Shown piece after piece: positions 32,512-44,100 of a stretch of DNA of 64,000 nucleotides. The DNA is taken from assembly GCA_949128115.1 (NCBI GenBank), contig OX421966.1, forward strand, positions 32,691,042 to 32,755,041, given 5' to 3'. Under the pieces are notes generated by a model. It saw only the letters and a program-made list of their open reading frames with translations, had not been told where the DNA came from and ran no database searches. The stretch comes from Anaspis maculata. Taxonomy: Eukaryota; Arthropoda; Insecta; Coleoptera; Scraptiidae. A program made the translations under genes and the position numbers. The first letter of the stretch is position 1, and each line of letters opens with the position of its first letter.

Positions 32512-34690
32512 ATGGATTTTTCCGTCAAAGTACTGCTGCTGCTTATTTACATCGTTTCAATCGTTTCATTTATTTTATGTAGAGAAATAAGGGTGACTTG
32601 AAACCTAATTCCGAGAAAATAAAGAATAATGATCCATTTTTACAGATTAAAGCTCCCAGATTTGACCGCTTCGATGGGACCGGTTGTGGAGACAAAAATG
32701 TAAAAATCATTTTTAATTACTACAACTTCACCAATATTGGCCATACACTTTACATGAACAGCACAATAACAGTCAAAGAGGATATAACAACGCCTCCGAC
32801 GGTAATTACTTTTCAACTTGAAAAAATATTCAGCAGTTTTTGGTTGCAGAAAAAGCAGTGATTTCAGTTTTAGTTGCACATCAACATGAAACGGTGCAGA
32901 TCAAGGGAAAATCTGGATCAGTGTGAAGACTTCCATTCTTTTAGTACAAAGAAGTATTGTGCTTTGATCCAATCCGACAACGAATTGTGGAATCCATTTT
33001 TTGCCACAATAGTTCCGAAATGGAAGTGCCCACTCAAGAAGGTGCTTTTTTTCAATTTCAGCTAGTTAGTACCGATTCTGAAGAAAAAAGTATTTTACCA
33101 AAAATCAGAATTCATTAGTCACATTTCACGCCATAATGTCCCAATGTCTGCATCAGGATCTCGCCAGCAATTTTGAGTTACGGCGGCTTTACAGAACTTC
33201 GTATGTCGCCGGCGACAATCACCCACTCCACTATAGTTGAATAATTTGAAAGACACGACGACAGAAACTCGTATCGCGGGAATGATATGTGGGAATGATA
33301 TGGAGGGAGGTTGAAGAGTACAGGCAGATCGAATCCTATTGGCCACTTGGCCAGCGACACTGTCGCCGGCGACATACGAAGTTCTGTAAAGCCGCCATTA
33401 TGCTACACGCTACACCTATAGGCTTTCATACAGGTGTTTGAAATTTTGGTGTGTATAATCCATTCCAAGCCTCAAAAAACCACAGCTTGCCATGAAAACT
33501 TCGAGATTTATGACTTGCATAAAATTTGGCTTGATAACGTCGATCACCTAGTTCTTCTGGGGCACCAGCGAGGCCCCTTGTTCTAGCCCGTTCGGCTTAA
33601 ATGATGGCCTTCTTGCATAAAAATCTGTAATTTTGGGTAGATTCGCGCATAGACCGATACACTCACGAGCTCACCTGACCGCTGTGATGATAGTAAGAGT
33701 AAGAGTAAGAGGTCATAAGCTCAGATCACGAGATAACTTTCGACGAAATCATACTTCGGCACTAGAAATAGGTCCTCCTCGGTCATTTTTAAAACTGTAT
33801 ACTCTCTATCACATCTTATGCTAATAATAATGTTACTGTGGCACCTTCCAACACTTCACACAAAAGTAACGTGGTTAACGGCGCTTTCAAAGCAAAAAAG
33901 AATGCAAAACTGGAAACCCAGCATAGCAAACATCAATTTGAAAAAATTTGATCAGGTGAATCATCTGGACTTCTCAATCCATCAACTTATCAGATTGTCC
34001 AACTTAATACCCTTTCTGGACACACTAGATAGCTCAATGATCATTAACGATGGATCGTCATTTAAACTACTTTGCTACCAAGGGAAACGTAATTAAATAC
34101 GTTTCGTGCGGAAACGTCATCATTTCCCCCCCTTGCTGTCGCCAAGACAGCACGGGAAATTAAATGATGATCAGATAATAATCATTAAGCTTTCTATAGT
34201 GTGTCCAAGGTATAAAGAAAAAGTATCATAGGCGACTGTGGTTTTTTAAGCGTGGAATGGATAAGAAGTTCAGGGTTCGGTTTCAAGTTGAAATTGCAAA
34301 ACTTATTAGATAATAATATGTTGATTTTGTATCAAGTACGGAGTGAACGAATAAATTTCATCTCAAGGGGGGCCTTAATCTCCTCGCTAGGAGTCGCTAG
34401 CCATGTTTTTTCGCCAGATTCTCAAAAATCAAAGGCGAAATTTATTCTATCACTCGTTATATGTATTTTTGGTGTACCTAGATAAGGTAGCGACCGAATA
34501 CTGCTTGTATTTTCAGGGAGGCTACAAATCGGTGAATAGTTCTTTTGATTTGACGACTTTTTTGATATTTCCGGTGGATGGATGGTTTTGGAGAGTAAGA
34601 GGAGAAATGCTTGATGGATTAACAAATAAACTACTTATGTGCATCATTGTGGAAGGACAGGTAGTTTATACTACAAGAACTTCGGGTTAG
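32512..34690 (+). CDS. secreted GM2-activator/ML-like protein, gene B
   Basis: Exons 32512-32592, 32646-32801, 32874-33041 and 34517-34690 encode 192 residues. Exons 2, 3 and 4 are exactly as long as in gene A (156, 168, 174 nt) and all junctions are phase 0, so this is a tandem duplicate. The signal peptide is MDFSVKVLLLLIYIVSIVSF. Cysteines at 41, 87, 96, 108, 131 and 177 match gene A one for one, as do KENLDQC/RENLDQC, PKWxCP and GWFWxxR. Exon 3 is about 45% identical to gene A (25 of 56), so the duplication is old or fast-evolving. Intron 1 is only 53 bp with a GTGACT donor; intron 3 (1.5 kb) carries MITEs. The lipid-binding role is inferred from fold-like motifs. Confidence 0.72.
33181..33397. 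mobile_element. 217-bp MITE, TTA target duplication
   Basis: Inverted ends GGCGGCTTTACAGAACTTCG continue inward through TATGTCGCCGGCGACA. TTA lies on both sides (33178-33180, 33398-33400). One unpaired base at each extremity (C, A) mirrors the MITE at 22413. A 3-bp TWA site again fits PIF/Harbinger. It lies in intron 3 of gene B. Confidence 0.82.
34005..34214. mobile_element. MITE-like inverted repeat in intron 3 of gene B
   Basis: TGGACACACTAGA near 34017 returns inverted as TATAGTGTGTCCA near 34206. Inner AATGATCATTA / TAATGATTATT and TCATTTAA-type segments also pair. The ends are imperfect and no target duplication is seen. Confidence 0.5.
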
Positions 34691-36486
34691 AAGAAGTATA
34701 GATATACTCATTACTCAAGTAATATTGTAATTGAGACATTAAAATGTTCAGTGTGATAAAATGGTTGCAGTTTATTCTTATAAATAGTTTTCTGCTTTCT
34801 TTTAATTGGGTAAGCTTTCTTTACCCTTTGTTCCAAAATTAATTTTACTTTCCCAGCTTACCACCAACATACTCGTAGAAGGGAAATTATTGTGAACGCG
34901 CAAAAAAAGTTTTCGAGATAAAGACTAGAGCTGGGCCGATACCAGGATTTCAGATACCGATACCGATACTCAGATACTGACTTTTCCAATACCGATACTC
35001 TATCTGATACTACCGATACATGTAACATGTATCTGAAATCTAATTTAAAGTCGGAAAAACGCAAGATTCACTTTAATTAGCTGCATCAAATAAGAATTAT
35101 TACTCAGTTTTAAGTATATTTTTCAGTTTTTTTATGAGCAAGGTTCAATCAAAATTATTATTCTCAACATTTTCAATTCAAATTCAAACAATAATCAAAT
35201 AAAAAAAAACATTAAAAATTCTCAATCATTTTCCAACAATTTTTTTTTCAAAAATATAAGCTGAATAAGCTCTAAATACAATTTTAGAATTCATATAAAA
35301 GTGGAGGTCCAATAAATTTTCCAACACGGCGAAAATACGAAATGGAAAAGTGTAAATTCGAAAAGAGCACATCAAGATCTACAATACTGAGAGTTTCATG
35401 AATATCGAATAACCTTCAAAAAAGGCCGGAATTTAGCATATCTTATGGAGACAATTCAGACAGTTTCCCGGAATGACGTTTGTAAATTTAGGTACGAAAT
35501 AAGAAGAGAATTTTTTATCTACAAAATGACGTTCCAGGTATTACAATCCGCTGAAAAAAAGAAGATCTATACGCCAGTTTCTTATTACCAGATGAAGCCC
35601 ATTTTGGCTCCTCCACCATATTTGCCTGCAGCAGATGTCAATATTCCACCATAATTTTTCATGGTCCTTGATCGCCCAAGAATCGATTAGGACAGCCCAG
35701 TCAAATTAGGTTTTGACCTAGAAATAATTCGCCTAAGACTAAATTTTTGCACATTGACAGTTTGGACCTAGTACAACAACATATCAAAATACCCAAACTT
35801 TCCCCTGTCCGCGTCTTTGATTTTCAGGTCCTCAGGTTCTTGAAATTGCATCGCTGATCTGCGACTCATGCCGTAGAATTTTTTTTGGACCGATCAAGCT
35901 CCGTTTTGGCTTGAATTGAAGAGAAAAGATCAAACAATGATTTTCTGGTGCAAAAAACCCACATCCGGTGCGCAGCAAGCCGGCAGACCCGCGAAATTCA
36001 AAATTGACGCTACGGTAAAAAATTGCAGCTTAAAATGGAGGAGATGAAATCAACGCATCATATCCCGTTCATACCATTTTGGCACAAAAAGTGTCGATCA
36101 TTCTTGAAGGGGAGTCGTGGAAGGGCCAAGCTCTGCTAGGTGGTTAATTTTGTTTTCCTGGCCATGTAGAAGCGATCACAACAAGTTAGGTATCTTTTCC
36201 GACTGAATTCAGTCTCCTGAACTCGAATCCCATGTGTAAATTTGGATTAAAACAAGTTTGAACAAGTTAACTTGAAAGACTTCAAGTTACTTTGAACTTG
36301 AACTGTGAAAATTTTGCCGATCTTTTGTTACTGTGAGAGGTGTTCATCTTTCAGAAAATATTTCAGAAGCCATCAGATTGGAGTGCATTCTTCACGAAAA
36401 TCTTCCACTCGATGTATAATTTTGTTTCTCGAGTCTAAAAAATCAATTTTGAATTTTGAAATTTTTGGTTTTCGTCTCTTTCTACG
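34691..36486. other. spacer; possible hAT end with GATACC repeats
   Basis: TAGAGCTGGGCCGATACC near 34926 resembles a hAT-type terminus and is followed by GATACCGATACC-like low-complexity text to ~35010. No partner end is identified. No gene is supported; a 69-codon frame at 35445-35654 is unassigned. Confidence 0.3.
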
Positions 36487-37760
36487 CCATATCCCAACTG
36501 TTGGCATGGTTTTGAATGACTTTGGAAAACAAAATTGATTTTCAACTCAAAATTCTGCACGATTTCACTAAAAAGATGGAGTGACTCCACCGACATGCCA
36601 AACTTCAGATTCTCTGTATTGGTGCCTGTTAGTTTCCAACTTCATACCGAAAGATTATCTGGAATGATGTCTAGATGGTTCTTGTGCTCTGGTAGGTACC
36701 TTCAGCAACTTGACAGTTTTTGAAAAATGTAAGAAGTTTGACAATAGGTTACCAAAACGAGGCCAATTGATTGTTCGCGTGTTTATTCTGAGGCGGAACG
36801 ATCGTTTAGACTAATATCAATGAGGCGGAAAGGTCCACACTTTGTGTACCATCAATTTGACCGTTATCCACAAAAAATAGAATTTTTGTCTCTTTTCACG
36901 CCATATCTCAACTGTGGGCATAGTTTTGAATGATCTTGGAAAACAAAATTGATTTTCAACTCAAAATTCTGCACGATTTGACCAAAAAGATGGAGTGAAT
37001 CCACCGACACGCCAAACTTCGGATTCTCCGTACTGGTGCCTGTTCGTTTTCAAGTTCATTCCGAAAGATTATCTGGAATGATGTCTAGAATGTTCTCGTG
37101 CTCTGGTACCTCCAGCAACTTGACAGTTGTGTTTGAAAAATGTGAGAAGTTTGACAATAGGTTCCCAAAACGAGGCCAATTGATTGTTCGCGCGTGTATT
37201 TTGAGACGGAACGATCTTTCACACTAATATAATTGAGGCGGAAAGGTTCACAGTTTGTGTACGATCAATTTGACCGTTATCAACAAAAAATAGGTTACCA
37301 CTCGGGTTACTATTTCTTTTCATGCCGCTTATCAACTACTGTGGGCACGATTTTGAATAACAAAATTGATTTTCATTTCAAAATTTTGCACAATTTGTTC
37401 AGAAAATTGAGTGAATCTACTGGTATGCCAAAATTCGAATTCTCCGTACTGGTGCCTGCTTGCTTTTTACTTCATACCGCAAGAGTAGGTATTTTGAATT
37501 ATGTCTAGAAGATGGTCGTGCTCTCGTGCCTTTCAACTACTTGACGGGTTTTGGAAGTTGTAAAGAAAAAAGTTGCCAAAACAATAACTCGTAGTTCGGT
37601 CAAAGATTCAAAATTTAGGGAAATCGAAATGGATGTTCTCCGTTTGAGGCCGATTGTCTCCCAAGATTTGTATTTTGAGGCCGAATGCTCTCTGTTACAC
37701 CAGTTGCTATACACTTCCAACACCTCCTACGCTCCTGATATGTCTTTCAGCTTGTAGGTC
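36487..37760. repeat. three tandem ~415-425-bp copies, unknown sequence
   Basis: The block CCATATCCCAACTG...TGGCATGG recurs at 36487, 36901 and 37325. Shared text includes AACAAAATTGATTTTCA, TGCCAAACTTC, GGTGCCTGTT and ATGATGTCTAGA. The third copy is the most diverged and adds a coding-looking tail to ~37757. Frames are broken between copies, so this may be a decayed gene family or a minisatellite. Confidence 0.6.
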
Positions 37761-38164
37761 GTTTGAGTGCGATTTTCTTTGGTTTTACAGGCTGAGGGTA
37801 CCTATATTTTATGCATGCCTTAGTTAATGAACTTATTCTTAGTTTACCTATTCACCTTGACATCGTAATTCTATAGTTTTCAACATGACTTAATTTTTTA
37901 TTATCTTTATGATATCGGCATGTACTGAAGACACAATAATATTTTTTCGATTTCTACAACGAATCATTCTCCTCTTGGCTTGTTTTGCAGTGGTTCACAT
38001 TTTTCAACACTCGCTTTCCCCAATCCTATTTTCATTTGTGAGCTAGGCAACCAGATATACATCGCAAGACGCGAGCTTCGAGATTTGGCCGCGAAGTCAA
38101 ATGACACATTACCCTTAGTCGACCCATGAGGCCGATCCGTCCATTGGAAATATATAAATATATA
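37761..38164. other. flank of the satellite, ends in TA-rich tract
   Basis: No gene. The last bases before the array are ATATATAAATATATATATT. This resembles the right edge of the (TA)n module found inside the array. Confidence 0.4.
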
Positions 38165-41100
38165 TATTATTTATTTACAAACATGTTTTGAATTTAATTC
38201 CTGCAAAGAAGATTTCCAAAAACAAAGAAAAAATCACATTAAAAAAAACGATACGAAAAAATTCAGTGCAAAGACATGAACGTGATGGACTCTAGCCTGG
38301 ATGGTATCTTGGATATGAGTCCTGCCATATTGTCCTGGTGCATTTTAGATTTTATTCCTGCAAAAAAGATTTCCTAAAACAGAAGAAGAATCACATAAAG
38401 CATTATTGAAGAAAAGTCATTTTTAGTTTTGGGTTTTATTTATTTACAAACATGTTTTGAATTTAATTCCTGCAAAGAAGATTTCCTGAAACAAAGAAAA
38501 AATCACATAAAAAAAAACGATACGAAAAAATTCAGTGCAAAGACAAGAACGTGATGGACTCTAGCCTGGACGGTATCTTGGATATGAGTCCTGCCATATT
38601 GTCCTGGTGCATTTTGGATTTTATTCCTGCAAAAAAGATTTCCTAAAACAGAAGAAGAATAACATAAAACATTATTGAAGAAAAATCATTTTTAGTTTTG
38701 GGTTTTATTTATTTACAAACATGTTTTAGATTTCATTCCTGTGAAGGAGATTTCTTGGAACCAAAGAATAATCACATAAAAAATTATTGAGGAATAGTCT
38801 ATTTTAGTTTTGGTATTATTTATTTACAAACATGTTTTAGATTTCATTCCTGCAAAGGAGATTCCCTGGAACCAAAGAAAAATCACATGAGAAATTATTG
38901 AGGAAAAGTCATTTTTAAATTTGGTATTATTTATTTACAAACATGTTTTGAATTCAATTCCTGCAAAGAAGATTTCCTGAAACAAAGAAAAAATCACATT
39001 GAAAAAGAAACGATACGAAAAAATTCAGTGCAAATAAGACATGAACGTGATGGACTCTAGCCTGGATGGTATCTTGGATATGAGTCCTACCATATTGTCC
39101 TGGTGCATTTTGGATTTTATTCCTGCAAAGAAGATTTCCTAAAACAGAAGAAAAATCACATAAAACATTATTGAAGAAAAGTCATTTTTAGTTTTGGTAT
39201 TATTTATTTACAAACAGTTTTTAGATTTCATTCCTCTAAAGGAGATTCCCTGGAACCAAAGGAAAATCACATAAAAAATTATTGAGGAGAAGTCAATTTT
39301 AAATTTGGTATTATTTATTTACAAACATGTTTTGAATTTAATTCCTGCAAAGAAGATTTCCAAAAACAAAGAAAAAATCACATTAAAAAAAAAACGATAC
39401 GAAGAAATTCAGTGCAAAGACATGAACGTGATGGACTCCAGCCTAGATGGTATCTTGGTTATGAGTCCTGCCATATTGTCCTGATGCATTTGGGATTTTA
39501 TTCCTGCAAAGAAGATTTCCTAAAACAGAAGAAAAATCACATAAAACATTATTGAAGAAAAGTCATTTTTAGTTTTGGTATTAGGTATTTATTTACAAAC
39601 AGTTTTCAGATTTCATTCCTGTAAAGGAGATTGCCTGGAACCAAAGAAAAATCACATAAAAAATTATTGAGGAAAAGTCATTTTTAGTTTTGGTATTATT
39701 TATTTACAAACAGTTTTCAGATTTCATTCCTGTAAAGGAGATTGCCTGGAACCAAAGAAAAATCACATAAAAAATTATTGAGGAAAAGTCATTTTTAAAT
39801 TTGGTATTATTTATTTTCAAACATGTTTTAAATTTAATTCCTGCAAAGAAGATTTTCAAAAACAAAGAAAAAATCACATTCAAAAAAAACGATACGAAAA
39901 AATTCAGTGCAAAGACATGAACGTGATGGACTCCAGCCTAGATGGTATCTTGGATATGAGTCCTGCTATATTGTCCTGATGCATTTGGGATTTTATTCCT
40001 GCAAAGAAGATTTCCTAAAACAGAAGAAAAATCACATAAAACATTATTGAAGAAAAGTCATTTTTAGTTTTGGTATTATTTATTTACAAACAGATTTTAG
40101 ATTTCATTCCTGTAAAGGAGATTCCCTGGAACCAAAGAAAAATCACATAAAAAATTATTGAGGAAAAGTCATTTTTAAATTTGGTATTATTTATTTACAA
40201 ACATGTTTTGAATTTAATTCCTGCAAAGAAGATTTCCATAAACAAAGAAAAAATCACATTGAAAAAAAATGATACGAAAAAATTCAGTGCAAAGACATGG
40301 ACGTGATGGACTCTAGCCTGGATGGTATCTTGGATATGAGTCCTGCCATATTGTCCTGGTGCATTTTGGATTTTATTCCTGCAAAAAAGATTTCCTTAAA
40401 CAGAAGAAAAATCACATAAAACATCATTGAAGAAAAGTCATTTTTAGTTTTGGTATTATTTATTTACAAACAGTTTTTAGATTTCATTCCTGTAAAGGAG
40501 ATTTCCTGGAACCAAAGAATAATCACATAAAAAATTATTGAGGAAAAGTCATTTTTAGTTTTGGTATGATTTATTTACAAACATGTTTTAGATTTCATTC
40601 CTGCAAAGGAGATTCCCTGGAACCAAAGAAAAATCACATAAGAAATTATTGAGGAAAAGTCATTTTGAAATTTGGTATTATTTATTTACAAACATGTTTT
40701 GAATTCAATTCCTGCAAAGAAGATTTCCTGAAACAAAGAAAAAAATCACATTAAAAAAAAACTATACGAAAAAATTCAGTGCAAAGACATGAACGTGATG
40801 GACTCCAGCCTGGATGGTATCTTGGATATGAGTCCTACCATATTGTCCTGGGCATTTTGGATTTTATTCCTGCAAAGAAGATTTCCCAAAACAGAATAAA
40901 AATCACATAAAACATTATTGAAGAAAAGTCATTTTTAGTTTTGGTATTATTTATTTACAAACAGTTTTTAGATTTCATTCCTCTGAAGGAGATTCCCTGG
41001 AACCAAAAGAAAATCACATAAAAAATTATTGAGGAGAAGTCAATTTTAAATTTGGTATTATTTATTTACAAACATGTTTTGAATTTAATTCCTGCAAAGA

Positions 41101-44100
41101 AGATTTCCAAAAACAAAGAAAAAATCACATTAAAAAAAACGATACGAAAAAATTCAGTGCAAAGACATGAACGTGATGGACTCCAGCCTAGATGGTATCT
41201 TGGTTATGAGTCCTGCCATATTGTCCTGATGCATTTGAGATTTTATTCCTGCAAAGAAGATTTCCTAAAACAGAAGAAAAATTACATAAAACATTATTGA
41301 AGAAAAGTCATTTTTAGTTTTGGTATTAGGTATTTATTTACAAACAGATTTTAGATTTCATTCCTGTAAAGGAGATTCCCTGGAACCAAAGAAAAATCAC
41401 ATAAAAAATTATTGAGGAAAAGTCATTTTTAAATTTGGTATTATTTATTTACAAACATGTTTTGAATTTAATTCCTGCAAAGAAGATTCCCAAAAACAAA
41501 GAAAAAATCACATTAAAAAAAAACGATACGAAAAAATTCAGTGCAAAGACATGAACGTGATGGACTCCAGCCTAGATGGTATCTTGGATATGAGTCCTGC
41601 TATATTGTCCTGATGCATTTGGGATTTTATTCCTGCAAAGAAGATTTCCTAAAACAGAAGAAAAATCACATAAAACATTATTGAAGAAAAGTCATTTTTA
41701 GTTTTGGTATTATTTATTTACAAACAGATTTTAGATTTCATTCCTGTAAAAGAGATTCCCTGGAACCAAAGAAAAATCACATAAAAAATTATTGAGGAAA
41801 AGTCATTTTTAAATTTGATAATCTTTATTTACAAACATGTTTTGAATTTAATTCCTGCAAAGAAGATTTCCAAAAACAAAGAAAAAATCACATTGAAAGA
41901 AAACGATACGAAAAAATTCAGTGCAAAGACATGGACGTGATGGACTCTAGCCTGGATGGTATCTTGGATATGAGTCCTGCCATATTGTCCTGGTGCATTT
42001 TGGATTTTATTCCTGCAAAAAAGATTTCCTTAAACAGAAGAAAAATCACATAAAACATTATTGAAGAAAAGTCATTTTTAGTTTTGGTATTATTTATTTA
42101 CAAACAGTTTTTAGATTTCATTCCTGTAGAGGAGATTTCCTGGAACCAAAGAATAATCACATAAAAAATTATTGAGGAAAAGTCATTTTTAGTTTTGGTA
42201 TTATTTATTTACAAACATGTTGTAGATTTCATTCCTGCAAAGGAGATTCCCTGGAACCAAAGAAAAATCACATAAGAAATTATTGAGGAAAAGTCATTTT
42301 TAAATTTGGTATTATTTATTTACAAACATGTTTTGAATTCAAATCCTGCAAAAAAGATTTCCTGAAACAAAGAAAAAATCACATTAAAAAAAAACGATAC
42401 GAAAAAATTCAGTGCAAAGACATGAACGTGATGGACTCTAGCCTGGATGGTATCTTGGATATGAGTCCTACCATATTGTCCTGGTGCATTTTGGATTTTA
42501 TTCCTGCAAAGAAGATTTCCTAAAACAGAAGAAAAATCACATAAAACATTATTGGAGAAAAGTCATTTTTAGTTTTGGTATTATTTATTTACAAACAGTT
42601 TTTAGATTTCATTCCTCTGAAGGAGATTCCCTGGAACCAAAGGAAAATCACATAAAGAATTATTGAGGAGAAGTCAATTTTAAATTTGGTATTATTTATT
42701 TACAAACATGTTTTGAATTTAATTCCTGCAAAGAAGATTTCCAAAAACAAAGAAAAAATCACATTGAAAAAAAACGATACGAAAAAATTCAGTGCAAAGA
42801 CATGGACGTGAGGGACTCTAGCCTGGATGGTATCTTGGATATGAGTCCTGCCATATTGTCCTGATGCATTTGGGATTTTATTCCTGCAAAAAAGATTTCC
42901 TTAAACAGAAGAAAAATCACATAAAACATTATTGAAGAAAAGTCATTTTTAGTTTTGGTATTATTTATTTACAAACAGTTTTTAGATTTCATTCCTGTAA
43001 AGGAGATTTCCTGGAACCAAAGAATAATCACATAAAAAATTATTGAGGAAAAGTCATTTTTAGTTTTGGTATTATTTATTTACAAACATGTTTTAGATTT
43101 CATTCCTGCAAAGGAGATTCGCTGGAACCAAAGAAAAATCACATAAGAAATTATTGAGGAAAAGTCATTTTTAAATTTGGTATTATTTATTTACAAACAT
43201 GTTTTGAATTCAATTCCTGCAAAGAAAATTTCCTGAAACAAAAAAAAAATCACATAAAAAAAACGATACGAAAAAATTCAGTGCAAAGACAAGAACGTGA
43301 TGGACTGTAGCCTGGATGGTATCTTGGATATGAGTCCTACCATATTGTCCTGGTGCATTTTGGATTCTATTCCTGCAAAGAAGATTTCCTAAAACAGAAG
43401 AAAAATCACATAAAACATTATTGAAGAAAAGTCATTTCTAGTTTTGGTATTATTTATTTACAAACAGTTTTTAGATTTCATTTCTGTAAAGGAGATTCCC
43501 TGGAACCAAAGAAAAATCACATAAAAAATTATTGAGGAAAAGTCATTTTTAAATTTGGTATTATTTATTTACAGCCCGACACCTTGCGGTAGAAGGGAAT
43601 TTGATAATATATATATATTATTTATTTACAAACATGTTTTGAATTTAATTCCTGCTAAGAAGATTTCCAAAAACAAAGAAAAAATCACATTTAAAAAAAC
43701 GATACGAAAAAATTCAGTGCAAAGACATGATCGTGATGGACTCTAGCCTGGATGGTATCTTAGATATGAGTCCTGCCATATTGTCCTGGTGCATTTTGGA
43801 TTTTATTCCTGAAAAGAAGATTTTCTAAAACAGAAGAAAAATCACATAAAACATTATTAAAGAAAAGTCAATTTTAATTTTGGTATTATTTATTCACAAA
43901 CAGTTTTTAGATTTCATTCCTGAAAAGGAGATTCCCTGGAACCAAAGAAAAATCACATAAAAAATTATTGAGGAAAAGTCATTTTTAAATTTGGTATTAT
44001 TTATTTTCAAACATGTTTTAAATTCAATTCCTGCAAAGAAGATTTTCAAAAACAAAGAAAAAATCACATTAAAAAAAAACGATACGAAAAAATTCAGTGC

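Noticed and set aside
35445..35654. 69-codon frame ending in a Pro-rich tail
   Set aside because: Codon use looks plausible but there is no family match, promoter or poly(A) evidence.
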